A DNA stretch of 64,000 bases from Prorocentrum cordatum (taxonomy: Eukaryota; Sar; Dinophyceae; Prorocentrales; Prorocentraceae), in assembly GCA_963575745.1 (NCBI GenBank), contig CAUYUJ010022527.1:58341-122340 (forward strand), written 5' to 3'. Both the position numbers and the translations under genes were made by a program. Every line of letters begins with the position of its first letter. The stretch's first letter is position 1. A model generated the notes under the pieces. The model was not told where the DNA came from and made no database searches. It saw nothing but the letters and a program-made list of their open reading frames with translations. Positions 24,274-36,100 of this stretch are shown here, in pieces.

Positions 24274-24443
24274 TGAGAAATCTTACAGTATATGCGTCGT
24301 TGCGGGCGCGTTCTGACCACACCGTTCGGGAAAGGATATACTACAAGATGGTTCGACTACATGTGTGTATATATATATATATATGGATATGGTCGGGTCG
24401 GACGCGCGCCTCCAAGGATGACATAAAGTACTAGTATGTCTGT

Positions 24444-25610
24444 GTGCCGACCGCACGAGTTAGGGTACAAAAGATATTCCTCCACGTCCGTCGCCTTCAA
24501 CATGCAGGTTTTCGACGAGACAGCTATGGCCCCGGACGGCATGCGAGAGGGTTGGAGAGATCATTTGGGAACCCGGCGGTACCTGACGCAGTTGGGGGAT
24601 TCTGGGCACGTCCACAGGGTCCTGGAGGAAGGGCTGGTGCAGGTCGCCAAGCACAAGACGATGGTGCGATCGTGGTCGACATCGACCGGGCCGTTTTCGA
24701 ATGGGCGCCAGACGCCGTCATCACGGCCATGCACGTCACGGACGTCATCAAGGATTGCGGTGGGGCCACGGTGGACATGCACGAGGTTGTGGTCAAGGAG
24801 GACGGCACCGCTACGGTTCGCATCCCACCCTCCGTTGTGGACGGGTTCCTGCAGAAGTCAAGCTGTCAAGGAGCTTATTTCAATCCCGCTTTTGACGAGA
24901 TGGATGGCTTGGCGGACGTCGTGTTGTGGTTGGAGCCAAGTGTGTGTCGCACGAAGAGGCTTTGGACGTCTGCGATGTGATGTCCAGCATTTGCCTGTTG
25001 AGACGTGGCAAAAAAACCCGTGCGGTATGGCCTGCGGTGGAAGACGCAGAGGCCTACGATGCAGCCGTCAGGATGATCCCTGGCTGGGAACAGCTCGAGA
25101 ACACTACACGTTACAAGGTCCTGCTAGTCACGCCGCAGGTCGGAGTGCAGGGCATCAAGAAGATGTTGGCCGACTTCCAGTGGGAAGTGGCGGAGTTCGC
25201 GGCGTACACGGACAACGACACGGGCCAGGGGCATGCCTTCGTGTACGCGAAGACTGCACCGCCGGGGGCGAGTTTTCAGGTGAAACCGAGCGCGGGCGAG
25301 CCCTACCAGGTGTACGTGCGTGCGGTCGGGCGCGTCAGCCAGCAGAAGATGGATGCGGCTGGGTTGCACAGTGCCTTCCGGCGGAACCCGCACTCTGTGT
25401 TCCACGGGGCGTCGGAGGCCAAGAAACGGGCCCAGGGAACGCTCCAGCGGACAGAGGGCGATCGCCCCCGCGAGCAGCCCGCAGCCAGCAGTGCGCGCGC
25501 GTCAGCCCACAGGCATAGCGCCAGAACGGCAGCTTGCACCGCGCTTGGAGGCCCCTCCGGCCCCGCAAGCGCCGATGATCGTGGACAACGGCGGCAGCTG
25601 ACAGGGGTGC
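24444..25610 (+). pseudogene. LINE ORF1-like region (frameshifted)
   Basis: The reading starts in one frame, with VVDIDRAVFEWAPDAVITAM and AYFNPAFDEMDGLADVVLWL. At about 24940 it passes to another frame, which continues for roughly 220 codons with SSICLLRRGKKTRAVWPAVE and WEVAEFAAYTDNDTGQGHAF. The composition is globular in both parts and the second begins where the first loses sense, indicating a frameshift. The position upstream of an endonuclease-RT region suggests the nucleic-acid-binding ORF1 of a LINE. I see no zinc knuckle or RRM signature. Confidence 0.5.
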
Positions 25611-25769
25611 CCTTCCAGCACCTGGTTTACCACTTCCTGAAGGGGCGAATGGTCCGTACTGGCGCTGAGGGCGGCCTACCGACACGCCAGTTTTCTGCAA
25701 GAGACCCTGGGTGCCCGTTGGCTTGTGGCACCTTTTACTTTTCCTCTTTTCGGCACGGCGGAGGTGTCG

Positions 25770-26430
25770 ACGCACTTGGGTCAACACGCTCGAGTGGAAT
25801 CAGTACGTGCGTTCGCTCCACGGCAACATCAAGCAACATCAAGTTCGCTTTGTGAACGCCCCAGGCCTCAAGGCGCAGGGGCGATGGGCGAAGATCGCCA
25901 ACACGAGTGCGGATGTCGTGGCTACGACTGAGACCCATTCGGACCAAGCTGGTGGATGGTGCGGGGCCGGCCTGCTACGGAGGGGACCTTCGGCGGCGTC
26001 GGCCTCTCGGTATGGCGGCATTCCTGTCAGGCGGTCTGGGAGTCGAGGTAGTTGTCGACGCGGAGAGCCCGCGCCGCAAGTGCTACGAACACCGCCGGCA
26101 GATGGCGACGACTCTGTGGACGGGCGAAGGCAAGCGATCCATCGTAATTTAGGCGGCGCACGGGCCGTCGGGGGCGCGAGCGGACAGGGCCAAGCTGAAA
26201 TATGTGCTGAACATGCTCGAGACAGTTCTCGTGGACGCCACTGCTCGCGGTCAGGTGGCTTGTTTCGTGGGCGGGATTTCGACGCAGAGATTTCGGGCGC
26301 GGCCGACTCCCAGGCGAAGCTGCGCAAGGCAGGGCGGCATGATGGCTGCGACTTTGCAGGGAGAGCCACCTGGACATCCCGACTTGCACGCGGGGCCGTG
26401 GTTCGCGCTTTGCTAGCGTCGCCATGAAGT
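25770..26430 (+). pseudogene. LINE endonuclease (EEP) region, broken
   Basis: RSLHGNIKQHQVRFVN, then ADVVATTETHSD, matches the start and the glutamate motif (ETH) of exonuclease-endonuclease-phosphatase domains of LINEs. After a frameshift near 26010 the read continues in another frame with GLGVEVVVDAES. An in-frame TAG at 26150-26152 follows, and beyond it come ARADRAKLKYVLNMLETVL and ARGQVACFVGG, which resembles the GGDFN motif with the key D-N lost. The domain is inactive as it stands. Confidence 0.6.
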
Positions 26431-27515
26431 TTCTGCCTTGGCTCGGAACCGCCGGATGGATGCCGCGGCCGGGCTGCCCGCGCGCCGCCCGTTGATTTTT
26501 GGCGATCGACGGTCGAGGCGCCGTTGGCAAGGCAGACGGCCCGTCGGGCCTGCAAGGTGGCGCGCGTTCTTCTTCTTGGCCGGTTCCCTGCTGACTTTGT
26601 GCAGGCCGGCCGCAGATTGGGGAGTTGCGGCCCTTGCCCCTCTGGGGGGCCCATCGATTTCGTCGACGCCCCCATGTCGGGAGATCATCGATGCGATGGG
26701 TTCCCTCAAAGGGGGTAAGGGCCGCGGCCCCCCCAGTTGCGGCTGGTCGGATGCATCTCCACTGGCTTGCCCACGCCATGCTTTCGATCTCACGGTGGGG
26801 GCGCTGGACTTGGACGCTACACCGACAGCGCGGTGCGTGATGGCCGATTCCCGCGCGCTGGCAGCGGCGCCGGGCGCGGGGGAGCTTGCGCAGGCGCTCA
26901 ATGTAAGGGGGCGCGGCAAGGTCGCGATTGACAAGCGGCATGCCTGCCCCACGGTTGCGCCGGACAGCGCCGCCTTCCACGCCGCCCAGGCCCTCTTGGA
27001 GGCGCGCGAGCGCGCTGAGACCCTGGCGCGCATGGGCCATTCGCCCAGCCGAGCGGAGCGCACGCGCGCGGGCCTGCAGGCCGTTTTGCCGGATTGCCGG
27101 GAGCCCTTCGCTGGCGAGGTCCGCGAGGTCATGCGGACGTCCACTTCGCAGAGTTGGCGCGCCAAGCTCCGCGAGTCGCCGCCGCGGGAACTCCAGGAGG
27201 CGCAGGCGCGGGAGAAGCGCACTCGCAACTAGAACTGGAGATAATACCTACGTGCCAAGCAGCGCAAATCATACGATTGGGGGAAGAAAAGGGGCCTCGC
27301 CGAAATGGGGGGCGCCATGAAGAGACGGGGCGGGGCCGCCACCGCGAACGTCTCCGAGCAGCTCGCGATGGTCGCAGACGCCTGGCGCCCCGTTTCCGAG
27401 CGCTTGAAGCGCAGGGGGCCAGAGGTCGATGCCCTCGTGGATTCCTGCGGGCGCCGCGCGCGTGCGCATTCGTGGCGGGCGGGGGGGTCATGGGATGCCC
27501 GTTTGTGAGGGTGGC
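26431..27515 (+). pseudogene. LINE linker between endonuclease and RT
   Basis: Open for most of its length in one + frame (26438-27232) with a helical, Ala/Arg-rich sequence (AAFHAAQALLEARERAETLA and similar). No motif of its own; its placement makes it the linker of the LINE polyprotein. Confidence 0.4.
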
Positions 27516-27519
27516 GGCG

Positions 27520-28272
27520 GACCTGCCTGACCCTGCCGGCGGCCTGGGTTCTTGGGCGGCGGGGGAGCTGAAGGTCTTAGCTCGGTGGCGCCCGAATCAC
27601 TTCAATCTGTTGGCGCGCGTGCTCAGCGCGATCGAGGGCGGGGCCTGGTGGCTCCGCGCGGCCACGCAGGGCTACATTGCCTTGGCCCCGAAGGACACGA
27701 CGGGCGCGGAGCCTGCGCCGACGGCCCCGCGGCCCATTACAATAGTCTCTATATTGTTCCGTGTGTGTGCTAAGCTAAGCTGCGCTTCAACTGCGCCATG
27801 GGCGCGTCGCGGGGCGCGGAAGGGGCTCTTCCTGGGCGTCGCGTTCGACTTGGACCAGGGCGGGCAGGGCGCGCGCGCGGGCGGCGCCAGCTACGACTTC
27901 AAGAAAGCCTTCGACTACATACCGCTACAGCTTCCTTTCGCCGTCCTGGAGAGGCGGGGCATGTGTTCGCGGGTGCTTCGCTATGCGTGGCTTCTACGGC
28001 CACCTCCAGCGCTCCTGCCGCGCGCGGGGGGCCATGGGCGTGATTCTCGACACCAGAGACTCCTGCAGGATCTTCGGCGTCATTTTGCAGGGGCGCCCGC
28101 TGTCCATGCTGGGCGTGCATGTTCCCATTGGCTGCTGGGTCGAGGCCGTGAGAGCCAGCGTGCCCGGCGTGATCCCGCGCGCCTGCGTCGGCGACGAGCA
28201 AGGCGAGGGGCGGGGCAAGGCTCCTTCAGAAAGCTCAGAGGATGCGCGAGGTCACCCACGAGTGCGAAATGA
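27520..28272 (+). pseudogene. LINE reverse transcriptase, frameshifted
   Basis: In one frame: LARVLSAIEGGAWW, then GYIALAPKDT and APRPITIVSILFRVCAKL, the fingers motifs of LINE RTs, followed by ASYDFKKAFDYIPL, the catalytic motif A. Near 27985 the read moves to the next frame: GFYGHLQRSCRARGAMGVI, then VILQGRPLSM, the QG-PLS motif. The expected catalytic DD box appears only as RACVGDEQ at about 28185-28205, so motif C is damaged as well. Confidence 0.7.
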
Positions 28273-30284
28273 GCTCTGTTTGCTGGGTGCCGGTGGAGAG
28301 GAGCCTCACCTCCGGCGGCGAGTAGATCGAGACGGCTGCGAGAACACCTTCCCGCTCGTGGGCGGGTCCGTCACGGCCCGCGCGGAGGCAGAGTCGTTGA
28401 ATCAGTTGGAGGAGAAGGGCATTGCCGCGTGCGCGGCAACGGCGCAGCACGTCCGCCGAGCACCACAGGGTTTCCACGGCCAGGTCAGGATGCTCAGGGC
28501 CACGGCGTCGCAAGATTCGCGTGGCCACGAGTCTCGCCGCATGCCCGGCACTCCGCTCACCTTGCAGAGGCCGCGCATGGAGATGCCCTAGGCAGCGTGG
28601 CATCGGGATAAATACTCCAGCAGCGTGCCGATGCCTGTCGCCATGGATCCGTCCTTGGGTTTTGTTGATGCTGGTCTCAAGAGCGCGCGCCGGGCCATGA
28701 GCCACCCCGCGGCTAGAAGCCAGGTCTCGGGTGTCCTCGCGGCGCCGCCCAGAAGCGCGGACGGCCCGGTGGCTCGCCTGCGCCAGGTCATGGAGCACGC
28801 AGAGCTACGACCCCTCGTCGAGCGGTTGGTGCACGACGCGGCGTTGGACGTGGACGCGCGGTGCCGTGGCTTGTGAGACGCGCGGGGCCGGAGGCTGCGG
28901 CGTCAGCTGCTAGCAGGGCGGGCTTCGCACAGAGGTGCCGAGCATGGTGTTGTCTCGAGTCCTCGAGCTATTTGCGGGACTTGCAGGGGCAGGCTGGCCG
29001 GCTCCAGCGCTGGCAGGGCAGCGGCGACTTGCGTGACATCCCCTCTTTTTGTTCGACGATCCGCGGGCGAAGCTGGGCGTGCTCCGTCGCTTGATGGCAA
29101 GCTTCTTGCTCTCGAGTGACTGGGTGGCCCGCCGTGTGGGCGCGGCGGAAGGGTTTATGCGCTCGCGTGGTCTCGGCAGGAAGACCATCGCCCACGTCTC
29201 TTGGGTCTGTCCGCGGCGGAGCACTTGGCGGGCGCCTGCTCTGGTCGCTTTGGGAGGGCCGTGCGCCGACCAGCCCGCGCGCTTCCAGTGCGCGACCATC
29301 GCGCCAGAGGCGTCCGCGCTGACCGCGCCGCAGGTGGTCGAGATCCAGCGCTCGCTCGTGGACGCGCGGCGCCATCGCATCGGCCGGGCCGCCGGGCGCT
29401 GGCGGGCGGCGACGGCCGAGGCAGAAGGCCGCGCCCGTAAACGCCGGGCCGCTGGCGCCGGTGCCGGGGCGCGCTGCCCGTCGGCGAGACGAGGGGGGTC
29501 GATGCGCGTGTGTTTCGGCTGCCCGGCGGGGCGCCGCAGCCGGCCACCCCGCCCAAACGGGAAATGGCTACCTCGCCCGTGCGATTCCCGGCGGCCGCGG
29601 CGTCTGCTGCGTCGAGTGCGGCGAGCAGACCGCAGAGATGAACGCGAGGCATCAGATGATAACGAACAAGGTGCGGCCGCCCGCAGAGGGATCTACCTCA
29701 GTCGCAGCGGCTTTCGCAGGGTGGAATGTGGCGGAGTTCGGCACTTTTGCAGGTCGTCGAGACAGCTTTGCAGACATACAACACCGGCAAGCACTCATCG
29801 CAGTGGAATGGCAAGATCGGCAACGCCCCTTATTCGAGGAGGACGGCGTCCAGATTTGGTGCGCTGACTGTGAGCGCCGTTGGTATTGGAAGGGCAGGGT
29901 CAACAATCTTGTTCGCACCAAGTGCGACGGGAACGCCAGGGCCGCGAATCGTGAGCGGCAGAAGAGCACGCAGGGCATCTGGGAGCGGACGGCCTCTCAT
30001 CCGAACAGCCATCTTATCGTTCCCGAGCCGAGGAATCTGCGCTGGAAATGCTGCAAATGTAATGTCCACATGTCCACGGTGCCCTGTCCAGCCTGCCCCT
30101 GCAGCCCAGGACAGGCCCACAAAACGCCGCAGCGTGGAGGTGCCGCACTCGTCGGGGTTCCCAAGAACAGGCATTGGGTGAGCCGCTGCAGGCCGCGAGG
30201 TGGTAGGCAGTATGCCGGTCCAGCTCGGGCAAGGAAGGGGACTGGGGCCCCAAAGGTTTCATATTTCTGCCGCCTGTTTTGAGC
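28273..30284 (+). pseudogene. LINE C-terminal region with Cys-rich modules
   Basis: Short blocks such as AMDPSLGFVDAGLKSARRAM (about 28640-28700) fit the C-terminal part of a LINE polyprotein. The last frame (29461-30284) carries CVECG, WCADCERRWYWKG, RWKCCKCNVH and CPACPC, a series of CxxC pairs suggesting zinc ribbons. Frames change several times between 28270 and 29460. Confidence 0.5.
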
Positions 30285-30375
30285 TACGTCGATATGCGAC
30301 TGCCCCGGGGCGCGAAACTCGGCGGTGCGCCAGGGGCAGGCGTCAGAGGGGGCGGGCATTCTCAGAAAGCCAGGA

Positions 30376-30535
30376 AGGCTCCTTCTCCTCCTCCTCCTCC
30401 TCCTCCTCCTCCTCGCCCTCTTCCTCCTACTCTTCCTCTTCCTCTTCCTCCTCCTCCTCCTCCTCTTTCTTCTCCTCCTTCGCCTCCCCCTCCCCTCCCT
30501 CTTTTTTCCTCCTCTTCCTCCTCCTCCTTCCCAGA
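30376..30535. repeat. (CTC)n / (TTCC)n microsatellite
   Basis: Pyrimidine-rich imperfect triplet tract just downstream of the LINE remnant. Confidence 0.95.
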
Positions 30536-32029
30536 ATGCCATGAAGGCATCCGGCTTTTGGGGAGCTTTTTGAACGTTTTCCGAACACGTGCGGCCTCTC
30601 AGAAGGCCAGGGTGGCGTCCGACGCAGATATTCCGCATCTCGACAGGGCTAGCCCACTATTGTCCTTCCCTGGCGAGCCATCGGGAAACTGGGCAAAACG
30701 CCAGGGGTGAATTTAATTGCAACGCCAGGGTCTCGCAGGGAGAAATGGAGACTAGAGTCTTCTTGAAACTCGTTCATTTTTACGCGGCGTCTTCCAGGCC
30801 AGCTGACCAGGCGAAACACGGACAAACATGCATTGCCTGAGTCCACTGTTCGAGCTGAACGATGTTTTGGCGATTTCGTGCGCCGTTTTTTTTTGATATC
30901 GTTTTGCAGCGCAGGCGGAACGAAGACAGCGGGGCAACACGAACACACATCGAAGACAGAAAACGCTGTCCTGCTCGAGCCTTGCCAGGGTCTTTCAGGT
31001 TGGACACGTTCTCGCGGCGCAGATTGGCCCCAGTCCACCTGGCTGTCGGGCGGCCGCCCGCGACACCCTGCGGGCACCGCAGGGCAGCCCCGCTGCTGCG
31101 GGGCGGGGGGGCCTTCGCCGATGGCGGACCCGGAACACCTGGGGAAGGCGCTGGAGCTGCTGAGGAGCAAGGAGGGCCAGGAGCAGGCCGGCCGAGGCGC
31201 CGGGCTGCGCACAGGCGGCCCCCCCAGGCGGTCCCGGCTGGCCTCAGCAGGCCCCCCCCCGAGCAGCCCCAGCGGGCCCCAACAGGTCCCACGAACAGTC
31301 CGGAGCGGCCTGAACACCCTGGCGCCGACTCCGGCGGCGCCCCTGGGACGTTCTGCGCCCCAGGGTTGAGGTGTTGAGACCGCCCTGGGCCTGGGCCACC
31401 CGCGGGCCTGCTGAGGCCAACTGGGACTACTCGAAGACCTGCTGGGGCCAGCCAGGATTACCTGGTGGCTGTCTGCTCGCAATCCGGATCCTTACTTGAA
31501 GAAACACCATTGCCATGACCACGATGCCGATGTCGATGTGCACCATGGGTCATGGTCAATGCCGCCGTCGACGATTCATAATGATTCGATTCGACGGTGA
31601 CCACGGTAGGACGGTGACCAAGATTGATGCCGAAGTTTCGCGGACAGTCTTGGCCATGGTAATTAATCGTTTTCTTTCCCTCCATTCGCTGGCGATTCTT
31701 ATCGCCCCCAATCCCCGAGTTCCCCCCTCAAAAAATTGCCGTTCTAGAGCAGCCGGGGATCTGGGGGATCACTCCCAGGGAGCCATTCTCGAAGAGGGGA
31801 CAGCAGCAGCATGAACATGCAATTCTTGACGCTTCGCGTATCCCCACCAGCCCATCCAGAAACGACGCCCAGGCGAGTAGAGGTGATCATGGAAGCGGGG
31901 CAGCATACAGAGGAACAAGGGGCTGGGGAGGCCGTCGTACCCCAAGGGGGGGGATGGAGGAGGAGTCGGAGGCGGAAGAGGAAGAGGATGATGAGGGTGG
32001 GGAGGGAGGAATGAGGAGGAGGAGGAATA
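30536..32029. other. Unassigned spacer
   Basis: About 1.5 kb with no confident gene. Long GC-rich frames at 30650-31380 show no family motif. A short dyad CCATGACC...GGTCATGG lies at about 31514-31556. Confidence 0.35.
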
Positions 32030-32203
32030 GGCGGATGATGATGTTGATGTTGATATTGATGATGTTGATGATGACGATGATGGTGGTGGTCTTGATGGTG
32101 ATGGTGATGGTGATGGTGATGGTGATGGTGATGGTGATGGTGATGGTGATGGTGATGGTGATGGTGATGGTGATGGTGATGGTGATGGTGATGGTGATGG
32201 TGG

Positions 32204-32241
<38 letters not shown>

Positions 32242-32310
32242 GTGATGGTGATGATGGTGATGGTGATGGTGATGGTGATGGTGATGGTGATGGTGATGAT
32301 GAGGGGGAGG
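32030..32310. repeat. (GAT)n and (GGTGAT)n microsatellite
   Basis: Nearly pure GGTGAT hexamers at 32090-32205, GAT trimers at 32205-32240, and GGTGAT again to 32300. All apparent coding frames are artefacts. Confidence 0.97.
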
Positions 32311-32339
32311 AGGAGGAGGAGGAGGATAAGGGCGATCAG

Positions 32340-32660
32340 AAGAGTCAAAGGCCTCTTGAATGCCTCGCGGAGTCTCGTGGGATGTCCCTTGGGATACTCT
32401 TTGAGGTCTCTTGGGGCGTCTTGGGGGCCTCTTGGCGGTCCTGGGAGCTTCTTGGACCGTCTTGGGTGCCTCGTGGGAGCCTCTTGGGGCCTCTTGGGGG
32501 CCTCTTGGGGGTATTTTGGGGGACTCTTGGAGGCCTCTTGGGGCCTCCTGGTCGCCTCTTGGGGCCTCCTGGGCGCCTCGTGAGGCCCTCTTGGGGCGCT
32601 CTTGGGAGCCTTGAGAGCGCTCTTGGGGCCATCTTGGAGGTGATCGATCAAAGGAAGGGG
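32340..32660. repeat. Degenerate TTGGGGCCTC repeat, third locus
   Basis: Runs of CTCTTGGGGCCTC and CTTGGGGGCCTCTTGG resembling 4531-5229. It is followed at 32700-32745 by an A-rich patch ending GATTTTGGC, as at 4930-4985. Confidence 0.7.
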
Positions 32661-32812
32661 GTCTCCCAATTAGCCTCCCCCCATCGGGAGCCTCCCAAAT
32701 CGGCCAAAACCATAGTAAAACCAATGATTTTGGCTTCCTCGCCAGGCCGTTTTGGACGCTCTAACTACCAGCGCCCCCCCCGTCCAAGTCCAGGGGAGGG
32801 GGTTAGGGGGAG

Positions 32813-32817
32813 GGGTA
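32813..32817. repeat. Target-site duplication, left (GGGTA)
   Basis: GGGTA immediately left of the 5' LTR, matched by GGGTA at 49195-49199. Five bp is the usual duplication length for copia integrases. Confidence 0.85.
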
Positions 32818-33102
32818 ACTTTAAACGGAGAAGGTTAAAGGCGAGGTATAAATCGAGCATGTACCGCTGCCGTGCCTGGCTCAAGCCGGGCCCGGCAAGA
32901 TATATGACTGTGCCTCACTGAGGCGCACGACTTGCATCAGAGATCGGAAAATACCTTTTCCATTGACGATGCCCATCCTATCCTTTACTCCAGATCCCAT
33001 GCTTCGTCTCGCTCTCTTGCTCATGCGATATGAGCCAAAGCCTGGGATATGGCAACGCTTAAAGCGTAACACATACCTAAGCTTACCAGCTTGTTTTCGA
33101 CT
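32818..33102 (+). repeat. 5' LTR (285 bp)
   Basis: Identical to 48909-49194 except for one C missing in the GGCCAAG run. It starts ACTTTAAACGG and ends TTTTCGACT, so it lacks the common TG...CA termini. It contains a TATAAA box and, near its middle, the first ATG of the giant ORF1, so the LTR is partly coding. Confidence 0.95.
32847..32852 (+). promoter_or_regulatory. TATAAA box in 5' LTR
   Basis: GGTATAAATCG about 30 bp into the LTR and 116 bp upstream of the first ORF1 ATG. Canonical TATA boxes are reported to be unusual in dinoflagellate host promoters. The same box is present in the 3' LTR (TATAAA at about 48938-48943). Confidence 0.45.
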
Positions 33103-36100
33103 TGGTAGCGGAGCTGGCTACACTCTCGTGTGGCTGGCTCTCGCTCTGATTCCTGTAATCCACGGCACAACTTGGTGGACTACTACTACGGTGGAATACC
33201 ATGTTGCGCCGGCTCTGCGAGGAGCGGAGCCAGTCCGCGATCGAGCTAGCGGGGCAACCCGCGAACTCGAGACGCTCTCTCCTACTTCACTGCGCTACTT
33301 CACTCCCGACTTCCACCAGATGCCAATCGGCAACTCGATCGAGAACGTGGTCACCCTGCGGGGCTACCCGCAGCGGGGCCACCTGCATCCCGTGCCAGTC
33401 AGGCGCCTCACGGCTACTACGCCAGAGCCTGACAAACCACAGCCTAAACCAATCACCGAAGCCGAAATGCACATGCATTGGATCAAGATAACTATATTCG
33501 GCATTCTGTGGGTAATAATGGGATGTGCTGTGGGATACATGCGGCAGGGGATGGACGACACGCGTACTACTGGCCCTTCATGGGACCCTGCCGGTACTAC
33601 GCCTTTTCGCGAATACGTTCGCGAAGTACATGCATGGTTAAACGTAACGAGTGGCAATATGACACCACCACAACAAGCTGCAGCACTACAACGAGGCCTT
33701 CAAGGTCTGGCTCGTCGTATCGCCATGCAGGTCCCCTCCCAGATCATCAATTATGGTGTAACTGTCAATGGACAGCCAACGGATGCAGTAACATATATAC
33801 TGTACTTACTGAGCACCAAATTTGAAAATCTGGAAGATGAGCGCCAGCTCAACTCTGGCACTGCCCTTATCGACTTCCGCGTCGAAAGGGGCGAGCGAAT
33901 CGACTCAGTATTAGCTCGATTCGAGATGGCCCGTGACGAGGCTAACTCTGTTGGCTTTGTCATCCCCAACTTTCAGATCCTAACGCTGATTCTCTTCAGA
34001 GCGTTAGGCGTTGGCGCGTCACGAGCCCAACACCTGCTTGAGCCCTTCAATCATCAGATGCCCCGAACACAAGCAGACTATGACAGGCTGCTGACCAGGA
34101 TGAGGAACTACGGACATGTTGCCGAGCGCTCTCCTGGCAACATAGCGGGTATCTTCACAGGGCACCACTCACATGCAGGTGTCTACGCCGCGACTGCGGG
34201 GTCACCCGCTGGTCCTGGCGAGCCAAATCCCTGGGCTGACCCAGCCGATATGCCCAACGAGGCCACTGCCCTTTTAGGGCAGACTGGCCAGGCATCGGCA
34301 GAGGCAGCTGAGGCGAACGCCTGGTCGAACTACTCGCCAGGCGCCGCCTACACTGCAAGCCCGCCCTCGGGCACAACCCTCTGGGGCCAAGCGGAGTCAT
34401 CCGCTCAAGGGTCTCAGCCACCCTCACCGTTTGAATCTGGCACTGACACGGATACCTCATCTGACGATGAGCACAATGGCATAGTCTCTGCTGGTAATGA
34501 CTACCCAGCGGATGACACTCACCTCTCTGAACAACAAAGAGCGGAAGCCGCCTTTATGGCTTATCGCAAATCAAAACGCCGTTGGAGGCGCTTTATGAAG
34601 AAACCAGTCAGAAAGGTGAGACGTGCAGTACGCCGACATTTCAAACGATTTGGAAAGGGTCGTGGCAAAGGGGGTCGCAGACGCCGTATGCATGGTAGGG
34701 GTATTACTGCTTTCCTCACGTCCTTAACTGATATGGCTTTTGAAGAAGTTCTTATCGGAGGCAAAGGTCGGGGTCACAGGCGGACCTCCGGTAAGGGAAA
34801 AGGGCGGAGGGGCAACCCTAGGGACGCTTCTGGCAATACTATGAAGTGTCATACATGCGGTAGCACAGAGCATTTGCGCGATCAATGCCCGAAGGGGAAA
34901 GGAAAGGGATCCGTACATTTGGCTCAAAATTCTTTTATGGATGACATAGATTACATTGACTACGAGTTTTACGTCAATCCAGAAGCGGCTCCCGCCGCGG
35001 GCTCCTCCACGTATTACGTGATGGCCCGCTACGCTGAAGCAACTGTAGCCCTGGAAGACTACGCAGTGACCCTCTTCGACGAGTTCCACGGCTGGGACGA
35101 GGTCGACGAGGTCGCGTACAATGCTTGGTTCGGTCTTCCAGCGGGGCCACCCGCCGGCGACGAGGTCTCCGAAGCCGAGACCGTCCCGGCAACAGAGGAA
35201 GAACTCACCGCCGTGCTGGCCCCGCAAGTGATTGGCATGCCGTTGCTGCCAAATCCCTCGTGGGCTGGTTCGGAGGCGGGAGACGCCGATGACGAAATGC
35301 GGGGCCATCCCGCGTATTCCGACTCCGAAGAAGCCGAAGAAGATTATAAGGACATGCTCCAAGAGCAGGTCTCAGAAGCAATCCGACTCCTGAGTGCGCC
35401 AGCACATCAGCAGATAACCATGAACGAACTGCTGTCACACCCAGGAGTTGCACGTCTACGTCCATACTTGGATTCGGACATGTCAGCATCTCAGATGCTG
35501 ACAGCACTCCAAGCTCTAGCGGGGACACCCGCCGAAGAGACGCCAGACGCAACAGCGGGGCCACCCGCTTGGTCTATGGATGTATTCATGCAAGGTTGTG
35601 ATCAAATGGACATTAACGACCTCACGATGGAGCAGTTAAACGACATCGGGTACTTCAGAAGCCCGTATCAAAACGTGTTCATGGTCCAGGACAGCTCAGA
35701 GGACTCGGAGGACATGCGTTACGCCAAGAAGGACAGACGACCGTCGCCTCCCCGAGACTCAGAGCATGACGATCAAAGGCCAATGGCACGCGGTAGTGCG
35801 TCAGCGGGGCCAGCCCGCAGAAGGAGCCGTTCAGCTCCCAGACGCCCTACACATGATGAATCGGGCTATCCATACAGTACTGAGCACTCCGTCGGAGTAT
35901 CCGCTCAGCATGTGCCGGATTGGTACATCAAATGGTACCCCGGCTACTCGATGGACACGCTTCGCCACTGGTATTCTAAGGAGTACTGCACTAAAAGGGA
36001 CGAAACTGGCGCGATAATACGTACCAAGGGTGGCAAGACCAAGACGCCAGAGGCTTGGGACAAAAGGGCTAAGAAACAGGAGATCATCAACGATCGCAAG

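Larger units (their letters stand above)
24444..30290 (+). mobile_element. LINE (non-LTR) retrotransposon, decayed
   Basis: A 5.8-kb + strand remnant reads in the order ORF1-like region, AP-type endonuclease, reverse transcriptase, C-terminal Cys-rich region. Conserved blocks are recognisable but jump between frames, with at least three frameshifts and an internal stop, so the element cannot make its own proteins. A (CTC)n tract follows about 90 bp downstream. The ends are approximate because no target-site duplication or poly(A) tail was identified. Confidence 0.75.

Noticed and set aside
24436-30290. Several separate genes
   Set aside because: The blocks occur in the exact order of a LINE polyprotein with frameshifts between them, so one decayed element is the simpler reading.
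31744-32724. Minus-strand poly-His ORF
   Set aside because: It spans the (GGTGAT)n microsatellite; there is no supporting motif.
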